Shown: in pieces, positions 1 to 6,840 of the stretch
How the letters are laid out: the number at the start of each line of letters is the position of its first letter
Numbering within the stretch: the first letter of the stretch is position 1
NCBI GenBank assembly: GCA_947382355.1
Contig: CANCYR010000027.1
Location: 1-45,385, forward strand
DNA length: 45,385 bases
Source: an uncultured Lachnospiraceae bacterium
GTDB taxonomy: Bacteria; Bacillota; Clostridia; Lachnospirales; Lachnospiraceae
Direction: 5' to 3'
Translations under genes and position numbers: made by a program
The notes under the pieces: generated by a model
Database searches by the model: none
The model's input: the letters and a program-made list of their open reading frames with translations, nothing else
Told to the model about the DNA's origin: nothing

Positions 1-200
1 GCCATTCCCCGCACATCATGGACGCGGATTTACTCATGCAGACCGTTTCGGAGGTGCTGAAAAAAATCGCGGAATACTCCATCAGCAACCGGGCGGATTT
101 TGAAGTCTTAGTGAAAAAGAGCCTTGCCGTACAGCAGACTGGCAGGACGAAGGAACAGCGGGAACGGCAACCCCAAAGAAAGCAGGATATGGAGCGATAA
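1..200 (+). pseudogene. Truncated large serine recombinase fragment
   Basis: The reading frame is already open at the left edge (frame beginning at base 3) and ends at a TAA at 198-200. The about 65 visible residues (HIMDADLLMQTVSEVLKKIA and the following segment with SNRADFEVLVKKSLA and TKEQ) resemble the helical region that follows the zinc ribbon in DUF4368-type serine recombinases of Firmicute mobile elements. In that family the chain continues into a long coiled coil and C-terminal domain, but here it degenerates after TKEQRERQPQ and stops. I infer the decayed end of a mobile element whose body lies left of the window. Family assignment is from recognition of the segment only. No recombinase catalytic domain is visible. 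Confidence 0.5.
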
Positions 201-203
201 TAG

Positions 204-246
204 ACAGGGCGGCGGGATAGCAACCGCCGTCCTGTTGGGGGCTTTT
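204..246 (+). terminator. Probable rho-independent terminator after recombinase remnant
   Basis: Bases 204-215 (ACAGGGCGGCGG) pair with 224-235 (CCGCCGTCCTGT) with one mismatch and an 8-base loop. A G-rich spacer and a short T run (243-246) follow. The T run is weak and set off from the stem, so termination is likely but not certain. Confidence 0.5.
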
Positions 247-324
247 ATTAGTCCGATAAACCTGAAATGTCGGAACGATAGTATTTAATCTTTTTAAAGC
301 AGGATTTAATCAGTAATCGCTGCG

Positions 325-1245
325 CTATTTATCGTTGATTTTCAGTTCAAGTATATCTGGACGCGCATAATGTCCAATCGCGTCATGCTCCATTTTGCAG
401 GCAACAGGCAAACTCATGTCAAGCTCCGCATAGATGATGGTTTCTTTATCCCAGACTGGTTCTGTCAGATAATGTCCATACGGGTCAATGATACAACTTC
501 CTCCTCTGCACACAAATTCTGGTAGTTGAGATACTATATCTTCCTCATATAGGTCAGAAGGGTATGAGTTGCATCTAATAATCATATCAGCGTTAACGAA
601 GAAACATTTGCCTTCGATTGCGATGTGCTGAATGGTGGCCTGCCATTCTGGATTGTCATTGGTATTTGGCGAAATGTAAATTGTGATTCCCTTTTGGTAG
701 AGTGCTACGCGAGCAAGTGGCATATAGCTTTCCCAACAAATCATACTGCCAATCGGTCCCCATGGTGTTGTTGTAATAGGGAAATAATCCTTGTTAGCAT
801 CCCCCCACACAACACGTTCGGAGCCTGTGGGTTTTAATTTCCTGTGTATCTTGTGCGATCCATCCGGTTCAAAAATGACATTGCTGTTGTAAAGTGTTCC
901 ATTAACGGCATCTCTCTCGGAAAAGCCAAGGCTGATATATACTCCCGTTTTCTTTGCCGCCTCTGCAAGCTGCCGGAACTCCATCTCTCCGGCAACAACG
1001 GAGACGTCGTAATATCGTTTCCAGTCCTTTCGCCCATTCTCACTTCGTTTTCCTATACTGAAACCAAAATTCATCCCAACAGGGTATCCAGGAATAAAGA
1101 GTTCAGGAAAAACGATTATATTCGGCTTTTGTATTGCGGCCTCGTTAATACATTGAAGTGCTTTTTTAAGTGATGCGCTTTTATTAAACATTACAGGTTC
1201 TGCCTGCACCAATGCGATTTTACAAATGTTTTTTATGTCTCTCAT
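325..1245 (-). CDS. Nitrilase (carbon-nitrogen hydrolase family)
   Basis: A 306-residue protein of the nitrilase branch of the carbon-nitrogen hydrolase superfamily, which hydrolyses nitriles to carboxylic acids and ammonia in the cytoplasm. The Glu-Lys-Cys triad is visible: E48 in VFPELFIPGYP, K136 in HRKLKPTGSER, and C170 in GSMICWESYMPLAR. The HRKL-P-T/S-ER-WGD and CWE-YMPLAR signatures point to true nitrilases (cyanide hydratase/aliphatic and arylacetonitrilase type) rather than amidases or N-carbamoyl hydrolases. Length is slightly below the common 310-340. A consensus promoter lies 55-83 bases upstream, and a GGAGGAG ribosome site lies about 14 bases before the ATG, which is rather far. 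It is a single-gene unit divergent from the MGMT-like gene. The substrate cannot be read from the sequence. Confidence 0.87.
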   Translation of the reverse strand: MRDIKNICKIALVQAEPVMFNKSASLKKALQCINEAAIQKPNIIVFPELFIPGYPVGMNFGFSIGKRSENGRKDWKRYYDVSVVAGEMEFRQLAEAAKKTGVYISLGFSERDAVNGTLYNSNVIFEPDGSHKIHRKLKPTGSERVVWGDANKDYFPITTTPWGPIGSMICWESYMPLARVALYQKGITIYISPNTNDNPEWQATIQHIAIEGKCFFVNADMIIRCNSYPSDLYEEDIVSQLPEFVCRGGSCIIDPYGHYLTEPVWDKETIIYAELDMSLPVACKMEHDAIGHYARPDILELKINDK

Positions 1246-1299
1246 GCTAACAGATTCACTCCTCCTGCAAATTACGATTTATCAGTTTGTACTGGGGAA

Positions 1300-1328
1300 A
1301 TTATACCATTCCCAATTACGAAAATCAA
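1300..1328 (-). promoter_or_regulatory. Sigma-A type promoter of the nitrilase gene
   Basis: Read on the minus strand: -35 TTGATT (1328-1323), a 17-base spacer, and a perfect -10 TATAAT (1305-1300). It points at the nitrilase start at 1245. Confidence 0.6.
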
Positions 1329-1477
1329 TCTGCACTTTGCCCCGTTCCGACTATCCAGACCGTCAAGGGACGAGTAGTATTTTTCGCATAGGACGCGAAA
1401 AAATCTGACTTTTTAAAACCACCTCATTGCCAGAATATATCCTTTAGGATATGCTTTGATTAAGGAGGTATCAGATT

Positions 1478-1954
1478 ATGGCAAACGAAGACAAGAAAGA
1501 TTTTAACGGCATGCTCCATGACAGTAAGGATATGCCTAAAATTCAGATAATTACAGATGAAAGAAGCATAAAAAAATACGGCGGGGACAAAATGTATTTT
1601 GCTCCGCCTGTTGATTATGATAAGGTAATGCGTCTTGTGCCTTTTGGGAAACTGCTGACTGTAGGTACCATAAGGGATTATTTTGCAGGGCAAAGCGGAG
1701 CTGATTTTACAGAACCAATTACCGCCGGAATATTTGTTTCAATTGTTGCATGGGCAAGCTATCAGCGGGAAAATGACAAAACGCCTTACTGGAGAACCCT
1801 GAAAGCAAATGGTGAATTAAATCCCAAATATCCCGGCGGGATTGAGGCGCAAAAAGAAATGCTGGAAAAAGAAGGGCATACTATCATCCAAAAGGGCAGG
1901 ACGAATATAAAATATTATATTAAAAATTATGAGCAGGCAATATTTACATTATGA
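1478..1954 (+). CDS. MGMT-like (Ada/Atl-type helix-turn-helix) protein
   Basis: 158 residues, preceded by a strong AAGGAGG site 13 bases before the ATG. The segment VDYDKVMRLVPFGKLLTVGTI with a following ADFTEP-ITAGIF stretch matches Firmicute proteins annotated as MGMT family. These share the winged-helix DNA-binding fold of O6-methylguanine methyltransferases. The PCHR active-site cysteine motif is absent, and the protein has no cysteine at all, so it cannot be an alkyl-acceptor enzyme. The C-terminal part (TPYWRTLKANGELNPKYPGG, IQKGR) is typical of this small family. Its role is unknown. An alkyltransferase-like nucleotide-damage sensor is a possibility by analogy only. A gene remnant follows on the same strand. 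Confidence 0.65.
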   Translation: MANEDKKDFNGMLHDSKDMPKIQIITDERSIKKYGGDKMYFAPPVDYDKVMRLVPFGKLLTVGTIRDYFAGQSGADFTEPITAGIFVSIVAWASYQRENDKTPYWRTLKANGELNPKYPGGIEAQKEMLEKEGHTIIQKGRTNIKYYIKNYEQAIFTL

Positions 1955-1955
1955 C

Positions 1956-2090
1956 AAGGTACAGTTTAAGGACCGCAGAAACCTGCCAAATACTATGACC
2001 ATTAATAGCTGTGAAAAAAATATAGAATTTTTGAATGGATTATTTCCTCACAATCGTATTATAGGTAAAGACAAATATGACTATCAATAA
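1956..2090 (+). pseudogene. Possible remnant of an unidentified gene
   Basis: After the MGMT-like stop there is an open frame of about 44 codons ending at TAA 2088-2090 (KVQFKDRRNLPNTMTINSCE..., ending GKDKYDYQ). It has a protein-like composition but no credible start or ribosome site. It may be the C-terminus of a lost gene, or chance. I do not recognise the family. Confidence 0.25.
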
Positions 2091-2107
2091 ATTATGGAGG
2101 AATGGTT

Positions 2108-2893
2108 ATGAAAAAAGTATTTTTAGGAGTTTTGACCACAATCGTTACATTATCAGTTGGCACCACAAGCGCATTTGCAGATGGTCCTCAGGCCGGACGT
2201 AATTACATGGATACAGACGGCAATGGTATCTGTGATTATGCCGGAAATGGCTGCGTTTATGTTGATACTGATGAGGATGCTATCTGCGATAACTGCGGTA
2301 TCTGCCACAGAAGCCCTTTGACTGTATCCATAAAAAAATTTGTTGACGCAGACATTGATGGCATCTATGATAATTTTGTGACTAACCAGAACAGTGAAAA
2401 CGGGCAGGACGGCGACGATAATTATGTGGATGCAGATGGCGATGGCAGCGATAATAATTATGCAGATGATCAGGACAATGAAAACATCCAGAGCAACGGA
2501 AACGGCCAGATCGGCGGTGATTTCGTGGATGCTGACGCCGATGGTATCTGTGATAATTATGCAAACTGTCCGGGTAACGGAAACGGTCAGGATGGCGGTG
2601 ATTTCGTAGATGCTGACAGCGATGGTATCTGTGATAATTATGCAAACTGTCCGGGTAACGGAAACGGTCAGGATGGCGGTGATTTCGTAGATGCTGACAG
2701 CGATGGTGTCTGTGATAATTATTCAAACTGTCCGGGCAACGGAAACGGCCAGGGTAACGGTAATTTCGTAGATGCTGACAGCGATGGTGTCTGTGATAAT
2801 TATGCGGAGCGTCCGGGCAGAGGAAACAGTCAGGGCAACGGAAATGGTCAGGGCAATGGAAATGGCGCCCAAAGGGGACGCGGCAGATCATAA
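2108..2893 (+). CDS. Secreted protein with EF-hand-like calcium-binding repeats and Asn-Gly-rich tail
   Basis: An N-terminal signal peptide (MKKVFLGVLTTIVTLSVG, then TTSAFA cleavage-like site) shows export. The ATG at 2108 is preferred to the one at 2102, because GGAGG at 2096-2100 stands 7 bases before the former and only 1 before the latter. The mature chain carries many D-x-D-x-D-G-x-C-D loops (DADSDGVCDNY, DTDGNGICDYAG), resembling the calcium loops of EF-hand, dockerin or thrombospondin type 3 modules, with paired cysteines (CDNYANCPG). Four near-identical 27-residue units follow each other. The C-terminus is Gly-Asn-Gln rich and ends in RGRGRS. No cell-wall anchor is visible. It sits directly upstream of a sigma/anti-sigma pair with a similar Asn-Gly tail, which suggests one envelope-sensing unit. 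Calcium binding is inferred from the motifs. Confidence 0.7.
   Translation: MKKVFLGVLTTIVTLSVGTTSAFADGPQAGRNYMDTDGNGICDYAGNGCVYVDTDEDAICDNCGICHRSPLTVSIKKFVDADIDGIYDNFVTNQNSENGQDGDDNYVDADGDGSDNNYADDQDNENIQSNGNGQIGGDFVDADADGICDNYANCPGNGNGQDGGDFVDADSDGICDNYANCPGNGNGQDGGDFVDADSDGVCDNYSNCPGNGNGQGNGNFVDADSDGVCDNYAERPGRGNSQGNGNGQGNGNGAQRGRGRS
2513..2836 (+). repeat. 81-bp in-frame tandem repeat, about four copies
   Basis: Units start at 2513, 2594, 2675 and about 2756, exactly 81 bases apart, each encoding a 27-residue DADxDGxCDNY/NCPGNGNGQ module. The second and third copies are almost identical, which indicates recent duplication. Copy number is likely to vary between strains. Confidence 0.85.
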
Positions 2894-2904
2894 AGGAAAT
2901 CATT

Positions 2905-3390
2905 ATGCGGAGTGAAGAAGCGGTAAACAGGGCCATTGAACAGTATTCCGATACTGTTCGCCGGCTTTGCATGATACATTTGAAAAATTATGCCGATACC
3001 GAGGACATATTTCAAACAGTGTTTTTGAAGTATGTCCTTAGCTCCGTTTCCTTTGAAAATGACGAACATGAAAAAGCATGGTTTATCCGGGTGACAATTA
3101 ATGCCTGCAAAGACTTATTAAAAAACTTTTTTCGCAGCCGTACAATATCATTGGATTCCGTAATGGAGCAGCCTGCAGAGCTATCTCCGGATTACAGGGA
3201 GGTTTTAGAAGCCGTGTTTTCACTTCCGCAGAAATACAGGGATGTTGTTTATCTGCATTATTTTGAAGATTATACGGCACCTGAAATAAGCCGTATTTTA
3301 GGCAAAAATGTGAATACGATATATACACTCCTGAATCGTTCCAGACAGGTGTTACGTGAAAAGCTGGGAGGTGACTATGAATATGAATGA
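2905..3390 (+). CDS. ECF-type RNA polymerase sigma factor
   Basis: 161 residues, the usual size of a group 4 sigma factor. Region 2 is at about residues 10-75 (YSDTVRRLCMIHLKNYADTE, with the D-T-EDIFQ-VFL-Y core-binding motif). Region 4 is at about 100-155 (LPQKYRDVVYLHYFEDYTAP, then EISRILGKNVNTIYTLLNRS-R helix-turn-helix). It starts 12 bases after the stop of the secreted repeat protein and overlaps the anti-sigma gene by 14 bases, so the three are probably co-transcribed. The overlap with an RsgI-like membrane protein indicates that its activity is held by that partner. It should redirect polymerase to a small regulon, perhaps including this operon. Confidence 0.9.
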   Translation: MRSEEAVNRAIEQYSDTVRRLCMIHLKNYADTEDIFQTVFLKYVLSSVSFENDEHEKAWFIRVTINACKDLLKNFFRSRTISLDSVMEQPAELSPDYREVLEAVFSLPQKYRDVVYLHYFEDYTAPEISRILGKNVNTIYTLLNRSRQVLREKLGGDYEYE

Positions 3391-4180
3391 TAAGCTGAAA
3401 GAAATCTTTCATCAAATACAAGCGGAAGAGGAACTAAAATCTGCCACTAAAATGTATCTTAAAAGAAAAACACAGGGATATACCAGAGCAAGAACAAAGA
3501 AGCTGCAGTACATGGCTTACGCCGCTGCCTGCGTATGCTTCCTGATTATGGTGTTTGGAGGGCGCTGGCTATATTTCACCCCGACGGCAGAAATCAGCAT
3601 TGACATAAATCCTTCCATAGAATTGAGTATTAATCGTTTTGACCAGGTAATTTCTGTAAATAGCTTCAACGAAGACGGACAGGAGCTTTTAAAGGCATTA
3701 AATGTTAAATTTAAGAACTATGAAGATGCCATGGAACAGATATTGGACAATGATAAAATTATAACACTGCTTTCCAACGATGAAGTTATGACGATTACCG
3801 TTACAGGCCCGGACGGACTTCAATCTTCCAAACTCCTTTCAGGAGTTGAATCATGTACGGCGAAACAAAGAAATACCTATTGTTATTTTGCATCAGAAGA
3901 AAAAGTTGCCGAGGCACACAAGCTGGGGCTTTCATACGGAAAATACAGAGCTTATTTAGAATTGCAGCTTTTGGATCCTAATATTACTCCTGAAACGATA
4001 CAGGGCATGACCATGAGAGAAATCCGTGAGTTAATCAATGAGCTGGCAGCTGAGCGTGGAGATGATACCCCTATCTACGAAAACCCGGGAAACGGAAACC
4101 ATGGCAACGGCAATTGCTATGGCAATGGTCATGGAAGAGGGCGGCAAAATGGGAAAAAAAGAAAAAACGCTTGTAAATAG
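3377..4180 (+). CDS. RsgI-like anti-sigma factor with single membrane segment
   Basis: The start at 3377 is chosen because GGGAGGTGA (3366-3374) lies just before it. An ATG at 3356 inside the sigma gene has no such site. The protein has 267 residues: an N-terminal cytoplasmic part (about 1-42), one membrane segment (about 43-65, MAYAAACVCFLIMVFGG) and an extracellular part. The extracellular part begins with AEISIDINPSIELSINRFD, the hallmark of the RsgI periplasmic domain, which in other Clostridia is linked to sensing extracellular signals. The C-terminus is Asn-Gly-His rich and strongly basic (NGNHGNGNCYGNGHGRGR), like the tail of the secreted repeat protein two genes upstream. I infer that it binds and inhibits the sigma factor encoded in the overlapping gene. 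The signal is unknown. Confidence 0.75.
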   Translation: MNMNDKLKEIFHQIQAEEELKSATKMYLKRKTQGYTRARTKKLQYMAYAAACVCFLIMVFGGRWLYFTPTAEISIDINPSIELSINRFDQVISVNSFNEDGQELLKALNVKFKNYEDAMEQILDNDKIITLLSNDEVMTITVTGPDGLQSSKLLSGVESCTAKQRNTYCYFASEEKVAEAHKLGLSYGKYRAYLELQLLDPNITPETIQGMTMREIRELINELAAERGDDTPIYENPGNGNHGNGNCYGNGHGRGRQNGKKRKNACK

Positions 4181-4230
4181 CAGGTTTAGGGGAGCCCAGC
4201 CTATATGGCCCCCCTAAACCTGCCTTTTTT
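4180..4230 (+). terminator. Strong rho-independent terminator of the sigma/anti-sigma operon
   Basis: GCAGGTTTAGGGG (4180-4192) pairs perfectly with CCCCTAAACCTGC (4211-4223), and a T tract runs from 4225 to 4230. It begins at the last base of the anti-sigma stop codon. Confidence 0.9.
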
Positions 4231-4252
4231 CATTTTAATATAAAGCATAACA

Positions 4253-4464
4253 CTAAAAATCATTCCTGGCACAGTTATGAGCATTAAACGCACCGGACTC
4301 TGTTTTTTGTAATGTAAAACAAAATGTTTCCCATATGATTCCCCCTATGATAACAGCTTTTGCTGTTCCGTAAAGCTCTTCCAGCTTGGGGTACAGATAG
4401 GTCCTCCATCCGATTTTTTTCCCAATGCACCAAAGGTAATCAGCAAATATATTACGATTCTTTT
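4253..4464 (-). pseudogene. Remnant of a CPBP-family intramembrane metalloprotease gene
   Basis: On the minus strand, the frame closing with TAG at 4253-4255 reads VIYLLITFGALGKKIGWRTY, then LYPKLEELYGTAKAVIIGGI and IW. This matches the first conserved CPBP (CAAX protease/bacteriocin-processing) motif, normally E-E-x-G-W-R-G-Y-L with LPKL and a following GL-WGLWH. Here the two catalytic glutamates are replaced by Lys-Lys, the second motif is lost after IIW, and a stop precedes the fragment. It is a decayed 3' piece directly downstream of the ABC transporter operon. Confidence 0.5.
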
Positions 4465-5268
4465 TTAGTCATTCTCCCACTCCTTCCTTAAAAACAGCAG
4501 GCAGGAAATCCGATAGGATAAATAATACAAAACCAGACTGCAATAAGGCATGAACACCTGCAGGGATAAAACTATGCCCGGATGCTTTTCCATATAATTT
4601 AAAAAATCCATTAACAATATATTTTCCAAAACGGCCAGATTGCCAAACAACAAGTATACAATTCCAAGAAAAAAACAGATAATCAGCAGACTGTTTTTTA
4701 TCTGATATCCTTTTTTAGTGCCAAAGCCCATAAAAAAGGGTAGCTCTATGGAAGGAATGAAAAGCAGGATACATGCCAAAACAGGCATCAGGGACATGAG
4801 CTGGCCTATGCTTTCTTTCATCACTTTATCCTGACAGCCAATCAGGCAGATGTAACCGGTCAGCACAAGCACGGAAAGAACCGTGTAAAATGCAATTAAC
4901 AGAAAAATATATTTTGAGGCTACGTACTGCTGTCTGGATATGGGAAGCCCCAGAAAGTAATTTTTCTGTTTCCTTCCTTCATCCACAGCAATAACCTTCA
5001 CTTCCAGCCGGTTCACAAGAAGTCCAAACAAGGCTACAGCAATAAACATATATAGTGCAAACATAATCAAATCCATGCCTTCTATATGTAACGCCATCCT
5101 GACAAAAAAGAGTACGAGCATTCCCGCTAAAATTCCCTTTGCCACATTGCCATATCTGGCGCTGAGAATAAATAATACCGAAAGGCCAATCACGCCGATA
5201 GATACCAGAATAAATGTTTTTAAGCCTTTTCTCAGGCAATATAAATCTTTTCGGATTAAACCCGTCAT
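4465..5268 (-). CDS. ABC-2 type transporter permease
   Basis: 267 residues with about six hydrophobic segments (for example FILVSIGVIGLSVLFIL, LIMFALYMFIAVALFGLLV, YIFLLIAFYTVLSVLVLTG). The hydrophilic stretch RKQKNYFLGLPISRQQYVAS is the typical cytoplasmic loop of ABC-2 permeases related to BcrB/YtrC-type exporters. It lies 143 bases downstream of the ATPase and probably in the same GntR-controlled operon. The substrate is unknown. Antibiotic or bacteriocin efflux, or envelope stress, is common for GntR (YtrA)-linked systems. Confidence 0.75.
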   Translation of the reverse strand: MTGLIRKDLYCLRKGLKTFILVSIGVIGLSVLFILSARYGNVAKGILAGMLVLFFVRMALHIEGMDLIMFALYMFIAVALFGLLVNRLEVKVIAVDEGRKQKNYFLGLPISRQQYVASKYIFLLIAFYTVLSVLVLTGYICLIGCQDKVMKESIGQLMSLMPVLACILLFIPSIELPFFMGFGTKKGYQIKNSLLIICFFLGIVYLLFGNLAVLENILLMDFLNYMEKHPGIVLSLQVFMPYCSLVLYYLSYRISCLLFLRKEWEND

Positions 5269-5411
5269 ATGAAAACACCTTCTTTTCTAATATTTCGTCA
5301 GCTTGCAAAGTAGAGGAAGGAAACGCAGCATCAGCAACGGTGACTGACTACAACGAAACAGGCAACTAAACAGGCAGCACTTTCCATTATGGATTACAAG
5401 CAGTGATTGTA

Positions 5412-6278
5412 CTAGTCTGTTTCCATGGAACGGTTCACATAGAAAATCATAATTTCCTCAAGGGTAATCTGTTCCATTATCATGCCGCCGTATTTCTGTT
5501 TACATGCATCTTTACCGGAAACAAGCGCTTCCGTACAAAAAGCTGACTGCCTGACAGAAACAATATCTTCTTTATCAATCTTTTCCAAATCTTCTTTTTT
5601 GCATTTTATCAGCCTATGGTTTTCTAATATTTTATTTTTGTCCCCCCATAAAATAATCCTGCCCCGGTTAATAAACACTACAATATCGGCAATCCTTTCC
5701 AAATCTCCCGTAATGTGGGAGGACAGCAGAATGGTATGATTTTCTTCCAATACAAACTCCTGAAAAATCTGCAGCATTTCGTTTCGCATCACAGGGTCAA
5801 GCCCGCTGGTGGCCTCATCCATAATCAAAAGCTCCGCCTCATGGGACAATGCCACTGCAATCTGCAGTTTCATACGCATTCCTCTGGAAAAAGCGCCGCA
5901 CCGTTTTTTAGCCGGAAGGGAAAAACGCTTTAGATAGTCAAAGAAAAGAGCTTCCTTCCAGTTTGTATAAATATTTTTCATAATGCTATTGATTTCTTTA
6001 GGGGTAAGAAATTCATGAAATCCCATTTCATCAAATACAACGCCGATTTTCTCCTTTAAAGCAGGACCATTTTCTTTCATATCCTGCCCAAAGACCTGAA
6101 TGCTTCCCCCGTCCTTTTTTATAATGTCCAGCATCAGCTGGATAGTAGTTGTCTTGCCCGCTCCGTTTTGCCCGATAAAGCCGCAGATACATCCTTTTGG
6201 AACCTGAAAGCTTACCCGGTCCAGTTTAAAATCCTCATAGCATTTTGTCACGTCCCGCAGCTCTAATACATTGTCCAT
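5412..6278 (-). CDS. ABC transporter ATP-binding protein
   Basis: 288 residues. Walker A GFIGQNGAGKTTTIQLM with K42, a divergent signature FSRGMRMKLQIAVAL, Walker B LLIMDEATSGLDP, and a switch histidine in LLSSHITGDLERIAD. The C-terminal 70 residues are an accessory extension as in BcrA/YtrB exporters. It starts 2 bases after the stop of the GntR regulator, so translation is coupled. With the downstream ABC-2 permease it should form an exporter. Confidence 0.88.
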   Translation of the reverse strand: MDNVLELRDVTKCYEDFKLDRVSFQVPKGCICGFIGQNGAGKTTTIQLMLDIIKKDGGSIQVFGQDMKENGPALKEKIGVVFDEMGFHEFLTPKEINSIMKNIYTNWKEALFFDYLKRFSLPAKKRCGAFSRGMRMKLQIAVALSHEAELLIMDEATSGLDPVMRNEMLQIFQEFVLEENHTILLSSHITGDLERIADIVVFINRGRIILWGDKNKILENHRLIKCKKEDLEKIDKEDIVSVRQSAFCTEALVSGKDACKQKYGGMIMEQITLEEIMIFYVNRSMETD

Positions 6279-6280
6279 AC

Positions 6281-6661
6281 TTATTTCTCCTTTTCTTCAC
6301 AAAGCACTTGCAAAATTTCCAACAATTCCTCACGGGTTATGCCCGCCATTTTTGCCTTATCCAAAATCTCATCAAACATACCTTCTATTTCATAAACAAC
6401 CGTTTCCCGGACCATTTCCCGGTTGATTCCTTTTACAAAGCTGCCCTTTCCCGTATAGGATTCAATGTAGCCTTCTCTTTCCAGCTCCTCATAGGCCCTC
6501 TTTGTAGTAATAATGCTGATCCGCAGCTCCTTTGCCAACAGACGCATGGACGGAAGTCCGTCCCCTTTCTCTAAATCTCCGTTTAGAATCATTGCTTTTA
6601 TTTGTTCTTTTATTTGTTCATAGATAGGAGTTTCTGAATTGTTTGTTATGATAATATTCAT
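6281..6661 (-). CDS. GntR family transcriptional regulator (YtrA subfamily)
   Basis: 126 residues from the ATG at 6661. A longer frame to 6703 would start inside the promoter. The winged helix is at about 5-75 (PIYEQIKEQIKAMILNGDLE, LPSMRLLAKELRISIITTKR, YIESYTGKGSFV), followed by a short helical tail instead of a large ligand domain, which defines the YtrA group. These usually repress their own ABC operon and are released by cell-wall-active agents or other small molecules. It is first in the operon, and its promoter overlaps a palindrome that is probably its operator. Confidence 0.85.
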   Translation of the reverse strand: MNIIITNNSETPIYEQIKEQIKAMILNGDLEKGDGLPSMRLLAKELRISIITTKRAYEELEREGYIESYTGKGSFVKGINREMVRETVVYEIEGMFDEILDKAKMAGITREELLEILQVLCEEKEK

Positions 6662-6681
6662 TTCTTTTTCCGCCTTTATAT

Positions 6682-6719
6682 TGTATATATATAATATATA
6701 CATTTTAATTGTTTGTCAA
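6682..6719 (-). promoter_or_regulatory. Promoter with overlapping TGTA-n-TACA operator (GntR/ABC operon)
   Basis: Minus strand: -35 TTGACA (6719-6714), a 17-base spacer and -10 TATTAT (6696-6691). The 21-base imperfect palindrome TGTATATATATAATATATACA (6682-6702) covers the -10 box and fits the TGTA/TACA half-sites of YtrA-type regulators. This predicts autorepression. Confidence 0.7.
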
Positions 6720-6840
6720 TAGGGTACGGAAATCCTCCCCATGCTGGCAGGAAGCTGCTGGCTGAAAATTGATTTTCCCGTCATTATGTGATAGCATAGA
6801 AAATAAAAAAGCTTTATTTTACACATAAGGGAGGCTCTTC

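Noticed and set aside
2513-2836. Regularly spaced repeats that could be taken for a CRISPR array
   Set aside because: The period is 81 bases, spacers are not unique, and the repeats are in frame within a secreted protein. No cas genes are present.
2382-2972. Long minus-strand open frame under the repeat protein
   Set aside because: It is the complementary reading of the Asp/Gly/Asn repeat codons, giving a low-complexity His/Arg/Cys product. No start signals are present.
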